A DNA stretch of 64,000 nt from Saccharina japonica (lineage: Eukaryota; Sar; Phaeophyceae; Laminariales; Laminariaceae): the NCBI GenBank assembly GCA_008828725.1, contig MEHQ01002356.1, positions 621,514 to 685,513 of the forward strand. The letters run 5' to 3'. The number at the start of each line of letters is the position of its first letter. Position 1 is the stretch's first letter. A program made the translations under genes and the position numbers. Shown here piece after piece: positions 23,601-36,404 of this stretch. The notes below the pieces were generated by a model, which was not told the DNA's origin, did not search any database, and saw nothing but the letters and a program-made list of their open reading frames with translations.

Positions 23601-26600
23601 GTTGCAATTGTAGTCCCGTTTTCGGGACGTATCACTTGCAATTAGAGTCAAATTTAGGTTATTATGCAGTGCAGTTGTAAAATCGCGAACGTTTGGCCAT
23701 CGGGCTTCGTCTTCCCTCGCCGACGCCTCTGCGATGTCACCACTACTATGCATTCGCGTCCGCCCCGCCCGCGACGAGGCATCTTGGAACTAATGTTTGG
23801 TTGGGAGAGCTCGAACGGTTAAAAACAGGGTTCGGGTTTGAGTGCCTCAAGGTGCGATAGATGGAATATATGAAAATAGTTTCCGAAACAACACCATCCG
23901 TAATATTTAAAAAGCAATGGATTAAAGTTCGACCTCCTCCGCCTCTACCACCAATGTAGTTACTGCTTGCTGTAAATTAACGACAACAACCTGTGTGTTC
24001 CGAACTGCCAGAAAATGAATTCGAAGCACACAGACAACACATGTACGAACCGATGCAGGAGTACGCATGATACTCCCATGCAGCACGTAAGTTGTATACT
24101 GAAGAAGAACTACAAAAGTGAACACGAGTACGAGTGAGTACGACTTGAGTACATGCCGGTGTGGCGCGAACGCGAGTACAAGCGCGAGTGGGTGGCAGCC
24201 TTCATTGGTAGGGTAAATGTATAATTGACCATTAGTGAGAACAGTCTACCAGTATGAATGCAAGCCATACATGTCTACACTGCGGTTGAATACCACCCTG
24301 GACGGTACTCTAGTATCTGTTTGGAATCTGGTCTATACATCGAACATATTGTTTATTTCAGGCCAGAACGAATCTCCAACTAAGCATCCCACCCGAATTG
24401 CGGGATTCTAACCCTCTTTTCTATATCGGACTAAAAGCACGTGGGCCGGAACAAATCGGCTTCCATACGGAGCCTTTTTAATACTTCTTCGCGTAGAACG
24501 AATACATATTTATATGTTGGTGACAAAAGGGCTAAAGATTGTAATGCAAGATCTCTGCCGAGCGTACACACCATCGTCAAAAAAGAAAGATCGATGTCGT
24601 GTTCTTAGAGTTGGCCTCTTGAGGTAATCGAGCGAGATCATCGCGGGAAGGTGGGCATCGTCTTCCATCGTTGGATGGTGCAGGCGTACAGACGATACGT
24701 GCGCATAACTGCGAGCATTCCGAAGTAGTCTGATTCAATATGCCTAACCAACTGTGTGAGTATATGCTCGGACGATAACAGTATTTCCTCCATATCAGCG
24801 AGGTAGAATGTCTAGGCCTGATCTATGGTGGAAAGTTTTATTTTCCGGTATTGGTATGTTAGGGCAATGAAGTAGATATTCACACGTTGCCACTTAGAAA
24901 CGTACGAGAAGGCATCTCTTGTACGGCCTTCGTGCTGTTCCTCCTGACTGCTGTGTCTGTCTTCCAATTCGACCGACTCTCCATGACCATATACACTATT
25001 GGATGAATTTCATAAGGTCTGGTTGCTTCACATGAGTATCCGACAACATCATACGGCAGAAGTTTCCCAGTCAGCATTACCCGAAGAATTACGAACTGAA
25101 TTAAACGCAAGACAATCGTCCTTCCAACAGCTTGGCACATGGTAATTCGCTTACCCGCCCACCTTTCTCCTTACCTTGACACTTATAGGTTGTTATTGAG
25201 CTTTGTTTACTGTAGTATTCTCTGGCAGTAGTTGACGCCGTTATCGTCTGACGCCGTTATCGGCACGTAGCTTGATTCGGCTGTGGATTCACGATCAAGA
25301 CACAACGTGCATTGAGTGGCTGACGTTGTTCATTGTTGAGTGGGTTCGTATGCCAGGCTCGAAAGTAGAGAACATGACCAAGGCAACCCCATGCCCTGTT
25401 GAGGGCGTGTTTCCTCGATAGGCAGAGGGAACAAATATCAGCACGAGCGTGAGCTTGCAAGAGAGGTGCGTGTGCAATGGTTCCTCGACTACGACGAAAT
25501 GCACGACCCCACGTTTGACCTCATGGCGATCCATGACTTTCTCGCCAGCAGTTTCTACAGCTATCCGGAATTCTTTTAAGTTAACCGACATAGGAGCGAT
25601 GACTGAACTGACCTACAATAGTTGAATTGCAGATGCCCGACAGTCCCGTCCCTAAGGGTACATACATATTACCCGTACCTCAAAGACTCGCGACTTGGTC
25701 TAGGCTGCACTACAAACTTGTCAGCACATTGTTGAGGTCCCGTAGCTACGCCATGCCAGCAGAGACTATTGGCTACGTGTACGAGTACACGTTTAAATAG
25801 AGCCGGCTGCTACTTACTGCTGTACCAGATCGAAACGTGATACCAAACAGATCACAGCATTACCCATAGATGGGCACTACCTACAGTACGTACGATGAAA
25901 GTGCGAGCTACATGTATGTGTTAGCTCTGTTTGAACAAGCGGCGACTAGATTATACTGTCTATATCGCAGTAGTGAAGAATAGCCTCTGGTACGTAGCAT
26001 ATCGGATATCGTGGTGACTCAGGTGCCGAGCAGCAGCTGTTGTCGAAACGCTATTATGAAAAAAACCCCGCTGTGTATTCTACTCTAACCTTTTGTGGAA
26101 ATATCGTCATAAAAACTTATGCTTCAATTCCTGCAAGTGAGGACCATGCGTTTTCTTTGTGGTAAACAACTGCACTCTCACGCTGCGGCTATCCATGAAT
26201 ACAGAACAACCGTCATGATAAGTATTCCCGATAAGATCCATACATGTATTTGGCGTCCCCACCCGCGATCTGGTGGTGTATATAGTTCGGGCGTTCGGCT
26301 GGAAACGCTAATATTAGGTTGACTTGATGTCGGCGGCTATCGGTTTGCTTATTTAACAAGATCGCATGCGGGCGAAAATACGTGGGGAGTGGAAATACGG
26401 TCAGATTCATTGGTCCAATCGTTGTACTGGTATATCTTCGATATTTCCTTGGTCGATGTTGATGTCAATTTATCTGTTTATGTAGGATCCGTTGTCCATC
26501 GTAGGTGTCTAAGGTACCTATGCAAATGCTATACATAACGACTTGGGTACTTGACATGGTGTATGCCATCCGTGCTTCGAGTTGTGCACATGCCGGTTAG

Positions 26601-28933
26601 CGGCTTCGGCTAACTTCGAGGCCCCAGCAACAAGCAAAGTACCCCACAAGAACATTATTTGTACAGCGCATTGGGAGGCAAATGCAAGTTCCTTCGCGGA
26701 GAAACACTCGGGTTGGGTCCTTGGACTTGGTAATCTATCTGTCACCTGAAATATCCAGGCTATATACAAAAGTGGGCCCTCTGCTCTACTGCAACGCGAG
26801 AACTGTGTTTTAGATTCTGGGGAAGGGGGTGTATATCAAGGGTCCCGACTCACAGATAAGGGTATATCTATTCGTGGAAACCCTGTATTTGTATTGTTCA
26901 GGTCCGCGTCACGGAAGACACCATCGCGGCGGCCTCGTGATTGCATCCACAGGTCCCCGCGTTGAATAGTATGGTATCGGCATGTTACGTACTAGCAGTA
27001 AGAACTGCCCCCGTCAGAGCAACGACCACCGACAAACGATATAGGCTTTATGGATGAGGCGAGAGACAATCAGATGTACCTGAGACTGGTCCTAAATATA
27101 GAGGGCATTGGACATGCCGCCAAACTTCTGCACGTACCTTGTATTTACGCCTAGTGCCTAACGCAATGACACTGGAGCCCTACCAACCGCCACGAGGGGG
27201 AATACAGGCCTTGCACAGCAGGGGCACACGCCACATAAAACACGTTATTAATGAAATGGCAATGATAGTCGTCTTGGGGCAAGCACAAAAGACCTAGCAT
27301 CTTGTTGGAAACAATCTCACTAATCTATGGACCTCTTACTTGCTCGAGTCCACCGCAGACGAGAAGGAGCACAACAGCAAGCGGTACTCGCGATGCTGTA
27401 GGCCGTTTTATTCAGAGGTGCAAGCTGCAAGAAGGACAAGGAAGCTTCTGGGTACCACGTGCAAGCTGTTGTAGCGCTCGGTGTGTGTGTGGGTGAATTT
27501 CCTCCTCTTGTGTTTGCCACTTTTCCGTTTTTTGATGACGGTGGGGGCCATGTACCCAGGGGATGGGGGACGTGAACAAGTTTTTCGAGCTATCCAAAGT
27601 ATCAGCCGCGTGCAGGGTAGATGCACGCCGGTCCCAGTGACGTAATTTCGGGGAGGCTGTGGCACAAGGCGGACTACTCGCGAGCAAATATGTCTGTTGA
27701 CGGTCATGAGTGAAGTTGGTCAAGCGTCAAGGCTGTCTGTCAAACAATTTTTTCGTGGGTTGAGGAAAAAAATAATGCATGAAGCTTGCTGATTCAGCAT
27801 TACCTCGAGTATCTCCTGTTAATGCCGAAGAGGCGTCTGGAACGGTTACAACGCTAACAATGCCACCAATCTTACGGGTATATGAAAACAACATCGATAA
27901 GGTTGACAATCTTCAGGGTACCAACCACGCTAAGGTTCAGACCCCGCTAACCGTAGTCATGACGCTAGGTCCGACCTTGACTAAGGCACTGACCTCGGGA
28001 AGGTTGAAATGATTACGACCTTTCCGGGTACACAGATATATCAGGGGACTACCTTTTCAAGTATACACCTTCCGGAAGGTCGAAATATTTTCGGCCTTGG
28101 CGAATAGCTGAATGGCCACATACACATGTATGTGTGAAATGGTGCAAGACAGGAACAAACGGGGGGATAACATAAATGATGGCGTAGAATGCACGCCAAA
28201 GGATGCAGACACAAATAAGGTGAACAGTAGACAGCAGCATACCACGCGTCCGAGATAGGAAGCCCATCGAAACGCAAGAAGCAGAGAGGTCGTTTGTTGT
28301 TGTTGTGTTTTGGTTATTTTAAACGAAAAATGCCGCCCATTACAAAAAGCAGGCCACCGGAAAGACACGCTGGAAGACGATGTGCGTGTGAGTGAAAAAA
28401 GCACCAGCAAGGTATATAAAAGGGGCTGTAAAACAAACATGGAGCGGTACCAACATTAACAAAAACAACAAATCAACGGTAGAAGCACAACCGGAAGTCG
28501 GTGCCCACGTGAAGACGGGGCGGAAAAAAAAAAGAAGGAAAACACGGTGAAGACACGGGCGTTGGGAGGAGAAAAGCCCGACGCGCACACGAGTCCCCGA
28601 ACCGCCCCCCCCGATCAAGTGCATGGAGAAAACGCGATAAAAAAAAGGAGGAAACTACGCTGCATCACAACACCGCCGACTCGTTAGGGAAAACGCACGC
28701 AACTCGCGCATAATCCTAACCCGCCCCATTCCGTGCGCGAATACGCCCACGAAAAAACTAACACTGGGAGAAAGAACGCGCTCTATCCAACAAAGACGCC
28801 CACAAAAAACCCTACTCGTAACCCTGCGAGAAAGAACGCGACCTATCTAAAGAAGATGGGGTCGAACGCGCACAACAGGGTGCAGTAGAAAACACTGACA
28901 CATCGGCAAAAAGCACAAAAAACAAAAAATAAA
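20619..28933. other. 8.3-kb stretch without a recognised gene
   Basis: No frame longer than 161 codons and no recognisable domain. Frames at 21947-22270 (plus, 107 codons, ATG start) and 27779-28012 (plus, 77 codons, ATG start) have protein-like composition, but nothing else supports them. The minus strand at 27600-27660 shares about 50 bp (around GGGACCGGCGTGCA) with 52040-52092. A/G-rich low-complexity DNA lies at 28500-28930. Confidence 0.4.
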
Positions 28934-29220
28934 GGGCACCAACCAAAAATAGGTATACCCACGCACTTTGAGACATTTATGGGTACACTGCGTAATGTAC
29001 ACCGCAAACGGCTTCCTGGCCCGCCTGATATAGGGGCTGCGCTCCATTTTGAACCTACAAATGGCTCAAAGTGCGTAGGTACACCTATTCTCGGCTACTA
29101 ATTTTACCTATCACCTATTTTTGGCTTCAAGTGGCTCGAACGATCACTTTTTGGCAACTGAAATATTGCAAGACTCGGCCACACCAGATGACGGGGCTGT
29201 CAACCAGCCGACCGCACCTG
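28934..29220 (+). repeat. Left terminal inverted repeat of the MULE
   Basis: Reverse complement of 30490-30782. The arm also contains smaller inverted copies of a motif built on AATAGGTATACC and CACTTTGAGCCATTTA, so each arm is itself partly palindromic. Confidence 0.8.
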
Positions 29221-30489
29221 TCTTCCTCATATATATTCACTCAGCTTGCAAATAGGAGTTTCGATAAAATACTCGATCTCACAGCTGTGTTTTTTTTTCA
29301 ATATTCACCCACGTTTGCTATGGAATGTTGTTCCGGACCGCGCCAACGGCTGTGTAACACAGACCCTCTTAACCGTATGGTATTACTCTGTACACGTATA
29401 TAAATATGACTATGTTAGGTCGCTTATCACATATGCACATCCTTAGGTCTGGGGATATCTTCTGCTTCTGACCGCTTCTCCGCGCGGTTTCTTCGCTTAA
29501 GCGTGCCCCCGCCTGGACCGTAACTGCCGGCGCCGACGATACGCTCGCTCGGCGCCGCACGCTCTCGCGGGAGTCTCCACGTCGAAATCTACGACGGGTA
29601 CATCTCCGCCATCTACGAGCCCTCTCTGCCCTCTCAGCGTTTTGATCCAAACGCTTCGCCACAGAAATAATATTTTATCGTGATTTTTCCGGGGGCGTGC
29701 TCACCGGCCTCCGGTGCCTCGGGGGGGGGGTCGGCCGCCCTGCCAGCGCCGCCTTCGTGGGGACCTCTGCGGGCGAACGCAAGATCGACATCTACGACAT
29801 GTTTCGCACTCCCGGAACAAACACGCCGTCCAGGTTTCGTCGCGGTGATGTACGAAACGTCTGTGAGTACGTCAGATACGCCGCTCACTGTTATTTTTTC
29901 GGGTAGAGGAGCAAGCCTGGCTCTGCATCGTGAGCACAAGCGAGCCCAGTGCCAAAGCCGGCTTTGGCGAGCGCAGGCATGCAGACGAGGGGGGGGGAGG
30001 AGGGGGTTGGCCGGTTTCGCGTCTCGCCGTCACGCGCACGTAGAGGGAGCACGATCGAACAAAGAGAGGTCGAGAGCTTGAAACTAACAACTTTGCAAGA
30101 CTCCGACAGCGTTCTCGACGGAAATATAAGGACTGTTGTACCATAAATAGCAAGTCTAAACGGTCCCTACATTTACGTCCAGAGTGCTGCCAACTTGAAC
30201 CTCAGATACGAAACTAGTCCCCGTGTTCGTGACTCGCCGAACAAGCTCAAATATCATGCCCGTCAAGCGCGCCAGGAGACGACGGGGTTCTCTGAGACAG
30301 AGAGAACGGAGAGTCCCCGTACGCCTGAATAGGAGATTTATTTCTTCTACTATATACTGCACTACAGTATATGTATCGTACTTTCAGCATAGTGGCATGG
30401 AAACAATCGTCATTGCTGTTTCTCTGCATCAAGATCACACCCATTAAAGGCATGTGGCCCAAACGACTAATAATATAACATCTGGTTGA
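29221..30489. other. GC-rich interior of the MULE, possible captured gene fragments
   Basis: The interior contrasts in base composition with the AT-rich arms. On the plus strand two stretches read as plausible protein. One contains HVEIYDGYISAIYEPSLPSQ and ends at a TAA near 29668. The other contains RKIDIYDMFRTPGTN near 29780 and ends near 29906. They lie in broken frames, as expected for captured exons (Pack-MULE style). No domain is recognised. Confidence 0.4.
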
Positions 30490-30782
30490 CAGGAACGGTC
30501 GGCTGGTTGACACCCCCGGCATCTGGTGTGGCCGTCTGTCTATTTCAGTTGCCAAAAACTGATCGTTCGAGCCATTTATAGGTACACTTGAAGCCAAAAA
30601 TGGGTGATACGTAAAATAGGTAGCCAATAATAGGTATACCTGCACACTTTAAGCCATTAGTAGGTACAATGCAGCGCAATCCCAATATCAAGCGGGCCAG
30701 GAAGCCGTTTGCGGTGTACATTACGCAGTGTACCTATAAATGGCTCAAAGTGCGCAGGTATACCTATTTTTAGCTAATGCCC
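30490..30782 (-). repeat. Right terminal inverted repeat of the MULE
   Basis: Reverse complement of 28934-29220. It carries an extra 12 bp or so (around TGTACCTATAAA) that the left arm lacks. Confidence 0.8.
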
Positions 30783-30889
30783 AAAAATATAGCGTTGAAC
30801 CCCCCCCCTCCTGAAAACAAAGATCTGCATCACACGCAATCCAAGAACAAGGACAACGCTCGTTGTGCTCATAGAAGAAGTTACGATAT

Positions 30890-32640
30890 GTTATTTCACA
30901 GCAGCAGCAGCAGCAGCGACTCTGCACAGCGAATCGATATTTGCGACCTGCTTGCGTAGTGATAAGAGCGACGAGACCGCACAGCAGCTCGCACAGCGAA
31001 TCGATCCACACGGCTGGCTCGTGTCGCGATGTGGCTGGCTTGCGTCGTGATAACAGGTTGTAAAGCGTCGTTATAACGGCGACGATACCGCACAGCAGCA
31101 GCAGGAGCTCGTTGTGCGATAGAAAAAGTGACGATATTTTATTTCACAGCAGAGCAGCAGCAGCTGCAGCTGCAGCTGCAGCGGCTCTGCACAGCGAATC
31201 GATCTTTGTGACCTGCTTGCGTAGTAATAACAACCACGATACCGCGCAGCAGCTCGCACAGCGAATCGATACTCGCGGCTGGCTTGCGTCGCGATGGCTG
31301 GCTTGCGTCGTGATAACAGCTTGTTGTCAAGAGCGGGCACAGCAGCAGGTGTTCGTGGAAGGGTGAGGGTGTGCTCATAGAAAAGCGGCGATATTCCACA
31401 GCAGCAGCAGCTCTGCGCAGCGAATCGATCCGTGCGACCGTCGTGATAACAGGCTGTCAACAGCAAGTTTAGCGGCAGCAGCTGCATCAGCTCACAGCGA
31501 ATCGATTCTTGAAACTTTCTTGCTGCGTCGTCACAACAGGCTGTCCACAACAGCGCACCTGCATGCATGTTGTGTATGTATGTGGACAACGGGCACAGCA
31601 GGTGTTCGTGACAAGACAAAAGACACGGGCACACCCTCGTCCTCACAGCAGCAGCAGCAGCAGCAGCAGCAGAGGGATGTACATTATTTGTTGAGTAAAA
31701 CGGTGGTCATAACGAGTGGGGGTAGGGGGATATGCCCATGTCGTGCACGTCCGTAGTCGTATGACCATGGACCCTCGCATCCCTGTGGTGATAACAGCTT
31801 GTTGTCAAGAGCGGGCACAGCAGCAGGTGTTCGTGGAAGGGCGAATCGATCCACACGGCTGGCTCGTGTCACGATGTGGCTGGCTTGGGCTGGCTTGCGT
31901 CGTGATAACAGGTTGTAAAGCGTCGTTATAACGGCGACGATACCGCACAGCAGCAGCAGGAGCTCGTTGTGCGATAGAAAAAGCGACGATATTTTATTTC
32001 ACAGCAGAGCAGCAGCAGCTAGCTGCGGCTGCAGCGGCTCTGCACAGCGAATCGATATTTGTGACCTGCTTGCGTAGGGATAACATCGACGATACCGCGC
32101 AGCAGCTCGCACAGCGAATCGATCCTCGCGGCTGGCTTGCGTCGCGATGGCTGGCTCGCGTCGTGATAACAGCTTGTTGTCAAGAGCGGGCACAGCAGCA
32201 GGTGTTCGTGGAAGGGTGAGGGTGTGCTCATAGAAAAGCGGCGATATTCCACAGCAGCAGCAGCTCTGCGCAGCGAATCGATCCGTGCGACCGTCGTGAT
32301 AACAGGCTGTCAACAGCAAGTTTAGCGGCAGCAGCTGCATCAGCTCACAGCGAATCGATTCTTGAAACTTTCTTGCTGCGTCGTCACAACAGGCTGTCCA
32401 CAACAGCGCACCTGCATGCATGTTGTGTATGTATGTGGACAACGGGCACAGCAGGTGTTCGTGACAAGACAAAAGACACGGGCACACCCTCGTCCTCACA
32501 GCAGCAGCAGCAGCAGCAGCAGCAGAGGGATGTACATTATTTGTTGAGTAAAACGGTGGTCATAACGAGTGGGGGTAGGGGGATATGCCCATGTCGTGCA
32601 CGTCCGTAGTCGTATGACCATGGACCCTCGCATCCCTACA
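30890..32640. repeat. CAG-rich higher-order repeats with a 0.85-kb tandem duplication
   Basis: The segment near 30997-31783 is repeated nearly identically near 31842-32638, an offset of about 845-855 bp. The same 78-codon frame occurs at 31520-31756 and 32373-32609. Within each copy, smaller units repeat around the words CACAGCGAATCGAT, GACCTGCTTGCGTAG and GCGTCGTGATAACAG. CAG or GCA runs occur at 30899-30917, 31150-31180, 31398-31412, 31645-31672 and 32498-32525. The near-identity of the two copies suggests a recent duplication or active homogenisation. The frames are by-products of the repeats. Confidence 0.9.
31690..31783 (+). repeat. Dispersed repeat R3, truncated copy inside the tandem duplication
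   Basis: Begins with the G-rich start and runs through CGTGCACGTCCGTAGTCGTA and ACCCTCGCATCCCT, then stops abruptly at the duplication junction. The downstream copy at 32543 continues past this point. Confidence 0.7.
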
Positions 32641-32760
32641 ATTCCGGGACGGATCACATTGGGTTTTCACCAACCAGGCAGAGATTGCCTGCACCAAGCG
32701 CGAAGCGCTGTAAGGTATTGGGCGAGTTGCGTGGAGGGTGGGGAGCGAGGTACGGTAGAT
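32543..32760 (+). repeat. Dispersed repeat R3, fullest copy
   Basis: Same start as the copy at 31690, then CCGGGACGGATCACATTGGG, TTTTCACCAACCAGGCAGAG, TTGCCTGCACCAAGCGCGAA, and ATTGGGCGAGTTGCGTGGAG. A run of 13 G follows shortly (about 32787-32799). Confidence 0.7.
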
Positions 32761-32799
32761 TAAACTGTGATTGATTGCGAGTTGGTGGGGGGGGGGGTA

Positions 32800-35419
32800 T
32801 TGTGTGCCTGCCTCCAAAGCAAAAGGTGGATCCTGGGAGGGGTTGATATGGATGTATCGATGCCGCTGCGCTGATTGTTTTTCGTTCGGTTGTTGTCGCA
32901 GAGGGATCATTCGTGTTTAGGTGAAATTCATTTCTGAACGCTGGGAGGGGGTTCGGTAGTTGTTTTATTGTCACTTCATGTCACCACGACGTAGGCGTTA
33001 CTGGTCTTTTGGTGTCCCAATGCAGTCGGCGCTTGTGGTGCTGTCGTTGAGTGGTGGTCGTTATGGAATAGAGGGGGGGGGGGCTACGGGCGGGGATGTG
33101 AACCATGTTATATTCACAAATAACGACGCCGTTTGGGCCATGAACGCATGCCTCGGTAGAGGTGCACCATTGTTTATCTGGGGGTGATCACGTGAGGAGC
33201 TCTATACTAATACTAAGTCAAAAAAATCACTTTCAATCGAAACCAGCTACGCGATGAACAATCGCATGGATGAACGAAAAATATTGCCGAACGAACATCA
33301 AACTCCGACGATGTTCGTGTCTCAACAAGGTGGCCTGGACTGCGCTTTCAATGTCCGGTCGCGGTTGGCGCTTGCGTAGTTGCGAATACGTAAGGAGTGG
33401 TCGTAGGGGGCGGAGGGGGGCAGAGGTACTGTCTTGATACATTTCAGACATCACCTATACTTCATTGCAACGTTTCCTATTGAGTGGGGATGGCGTAGTT
33501 TCGTCACACGTAGGTGCCATGTCTTGCACTCTTTTGTTGCCGTCGGTGGTTGAGTGTTGGCAGCAGAGGGGGGGGGACGGAGGGTTAAGTGTGTTTCCAC
33601 AACTTCACAACAAAAATAAGGGATTTGCGTCGTTTGTGCGTCGTTAACTTGAGTTTTGGTCGCGGCTGGTGGGAAGTAGCTAGTGGGAAGGGGAGGGCGT
33701 ATTCTGTGTTCGCACCAAAGGCGCATCTTTGCTTAGCTATTTTATATATTTTTCTCTGTTGTGGTAGGCGGCGCATGCATCGTGGCGAAACGGGGGGATG
33801 GGGAGGAGGCGCTAGCAGTTGTGATGCCCCTAACTTCATCGTCACGGGTTGGTGCCTTGAAGCGTGCTTGCCGTTGTTTTGTTTAACGCGCTGGAGGACA
33901 GAAAGCGCCTACTATGAAGCGTTGTCGTGTTGTTTTAATTGATTCCTACACGCCGAATCGTGGGACTGCGTTTTACGTGGTTGTTGCGGTCGGCGTTTTC
34001 GTGGAGTTGGTTACGTAAACGGTGGTCGTTTGGTGGCGGTGGAACGTGGCAGATCTTGTTGTAAGTTGACCTTCATGCAGTTGGTTGAACTGATGCTATG
34101 ATCTGTTGCTGCCGTGGGTTTCTCGTTGGATCCGGACACATTATTCGTGAAGGCTGAGACGACATGCGTTACACCGTGCATTGGTGTGTTCTCGCGTTCC
34201 GGGGTGGGCTCTACTACGACAGGACGGTGCCATCATTGGTAAAGTCTATGCCGTTGACGGACTGCCGTGTTGTCTCCTTGTTGCTGTCCGTGCTTGTGTG
34301 GCGGCGGCGGAAGAGGTGTCCTGAGGTTGTGGGTGAACCCACTAGGATTAAGCGGCTTTATCCACTTTGGGAGGTATCTGATTCCGCAGGGTTAAGCATA
34401 GAGGGCGCCTGGTAGACCGCAACACGGTTGGCGTTAACATCACGCTCTAGAAGAATTGCGCGATGTTCTTCTAGTGATGCGGGAGGGGGCGGGCAGGGAA
34501 GGGGCTGTACGGTCCAGGGCGTTATACGTTAGCAACCTCAAGTGATATCCCTTTGTCTCCTACGGGCGAGTGTTGCCATACGCAAGGATTTGGAAGTGTA
34601 CGTTTTGTGCTGTGACAATGACATGCAGGTGTATATTCATAATATTGCAGGGCTAAGAAGGTTGTGCGGTAAGTCTATTTCTTCGTTGCTTACTAATGCC
34701 CTCCAACATGTGTGTTATCTATCGATGCGTACTTCTACGAAACGCTAACAGCCATTTATAATTCTCGTATGTGTCGATTTGGTATGTCGCATCCATATCT
34801 ATTCGCTCGAGCAACACAGGACCACTTGGAGGCAATATCAACAACACTCAATGGCGTGACAATATTATGGTTAATGTAGAACCAATGTATCATACGTAGA
34901 CTGCCTGCTGAACTTGAAACGCAAATTTGGTACAACTTGAACGTCGACTAAAAACGTTTAATGTGAAGCGTTTGATAAAAAAACAGACATTTTCCCATGA
35001 GTTATACATCGGCTTCTTTATGGAGAGTCTACCGTAGATATAGTGCTTACCAGCACAGCTCCCATATTGCATTACTCGAAGAATACTTTCATGGAAGGTT
35101 GTCATCCACGGCTAACAAGTAAACCGGCTTCGGGGTCTTTGAAATAAGCTAGTTGTGTGCGTCTTTTTACGAGCTAGCTGCTTCCTCCTTAGGTCTGGTG
35201 TATGAACAAGTCCATGTACGTACAACGTTATTAATTGTAGCTTCTGAAACGAAACGTACATGAACGCAGCAATGCAAGAAAAACTAATTGGGGGATTCAA
35301 ATAAGCTCAGAGAAGGCTTGTTTCGATGCTGCAACGGGAATCACCGCTTCTCACTCCTCCTTACGTAGAAACCTCTGGTTTGAATCATTCCGTGGAAGAT
35401 TAGAGATACCTCTTTCCGT
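32800..35419. other. Intergenic; one strong hairpin
   Basis: No gene was recognised. The DNA is G- and T-rich on the plus strand, with several runs of seven to nine G (for example 33070-33080 and 33569-33576). A hairpin lies at 34437-34479: CTAGAAGAA pairs with TTCTTCTAG around a 10-base loop, extended after a bulge by CATCA and TGATG. Confidence 0.4.
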
Positions 35420-36215
35420 GCAAGTTTCCGTGCAAGTTTCCATCTGTTTCCGTGGAAGGCAGGAAATTACGTAAATATGTATGGAGTACGTGGAAGCGCA
35501 TGGAAGCGAGTGGAAGGAATGCTACATGTGAAGCAGTTGAGGTAAACGGAAGTAGATGGAGCCCCATAGAAGATCGTGGAAGCCCGCGGAAGTATCGTGG
35601 AAGCCCACGGAAGTAAAACAATCTCCTTGAACGCTTCCATGGGATGCTTATGGGAGCGTCGACGGAAGTTTCCGTATGAACCTTTCGTGGAAGCTTCCAT
35701 TCCCACAAAAGCCGCCGTGGAAGCTTCCGTGGAAGCTTCCGTGGAAGCACCCGTATACTTCCGTGGAAGCAGCTTCCATGGAAGCTTCCATATAAGCAAT
35801 GGAAGCAGTGGAAGCTTTCATGGAAAAAGTAGAAGCTTCCACAGACAGCCTCGAGGGCGTGGAAGTAAATTATAATGAATGGAAGTTCACGGAAGTCAAT
35901 GAAAGTAAATACTGGTCCGCGGAAGCTTCCATGGAAGCTCCCACTTGGTGCTTCCACGGAAACTTCCACTAGTAACTTCCACGGAAACTTACAGCTTCCA
36001 TGGAGGTGGAAATTTCCATGAAAGCTTCCACCACTTCCATGAAAGTCGTGGAAGCTTCCACCGCTTCCATGGAAGCATCATTGACTTCCATGGAAACTTC
36101 CATCAAGTTATGGAAGCGTCCATGGAATTGGTGGAAGCTTCCATGGAAGCGGTAGAAGCTTCCATGGAAGTCGTGGAAGCTTCCATGAAAGTTTCCATCT
36201 ACTTCCACGAAAAAA
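35420..36215. repeat. Block of overlapping short palindromes (GGAAGCTTCC and TTCCATGGAA)
   Basis: About 800 bp are built from GGAAGCTTCC, TTCCATGGAA and half-sites such as GTGGAAGC or CTTCCATG, in irregular order on both strands. Because the words are self-complementary, both strands carry similar open frames. The minus strand reads runs of Ser-Phe-His-Gly (35400-35969 and 35969-36229). The plus strand reads runs of Glu-Ala-Ser-Met-Glu (35945-36319). Long open frames on both strands fit repeats without stop codons rather than a gene. Single-strand folding or cruciform formation is inference. Confidence 0.85.
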
Positions 36216-36404
36216 GAAATAATGTACATGACCCTCCTCCCCGGGACCCCAAAAAGGAATCAAAATATAATTTTGTGCAACCCCTCGGGAAAACACAAAT
36301 CCCGCCGCAATCTACGTAGATATAATAACGTTGCAAGAATCACACAATTCAGTACAATATCACAATTTTGTTAAGAGCAAATCCCACATACTTCTTATTT
36401 ATTC

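Larger units (their letters stand above)
28934..30782. mobile_element. Mutator-like (MULE) DNA element with long terminal inverted repeats
   Basis: The left arm (28934-29220) and right arm (30490-30782) are near-complete reverse complements over about 290 bp. The ends read GGGCACCAACCAAAAATAGG on the left and GGGCATTAGCTAAAAATAGG on the right. The arms share CGTAATGTACACCGCAAACG, GGCTTCCTGGCCCGC and GTCAACCAGCCGACCG. The 9 bp outside the ends (AAAAATAAA and AAAAATATA) match at eight positions, which fits the 9-bp target duplication of Mutator-like elements, although the sequence is simple. No transposase was found inside, so the element is non-autonomous. The 1.27-kb interior is GC-rich and may hold captured host sequence. 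Confidence 0.7.
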
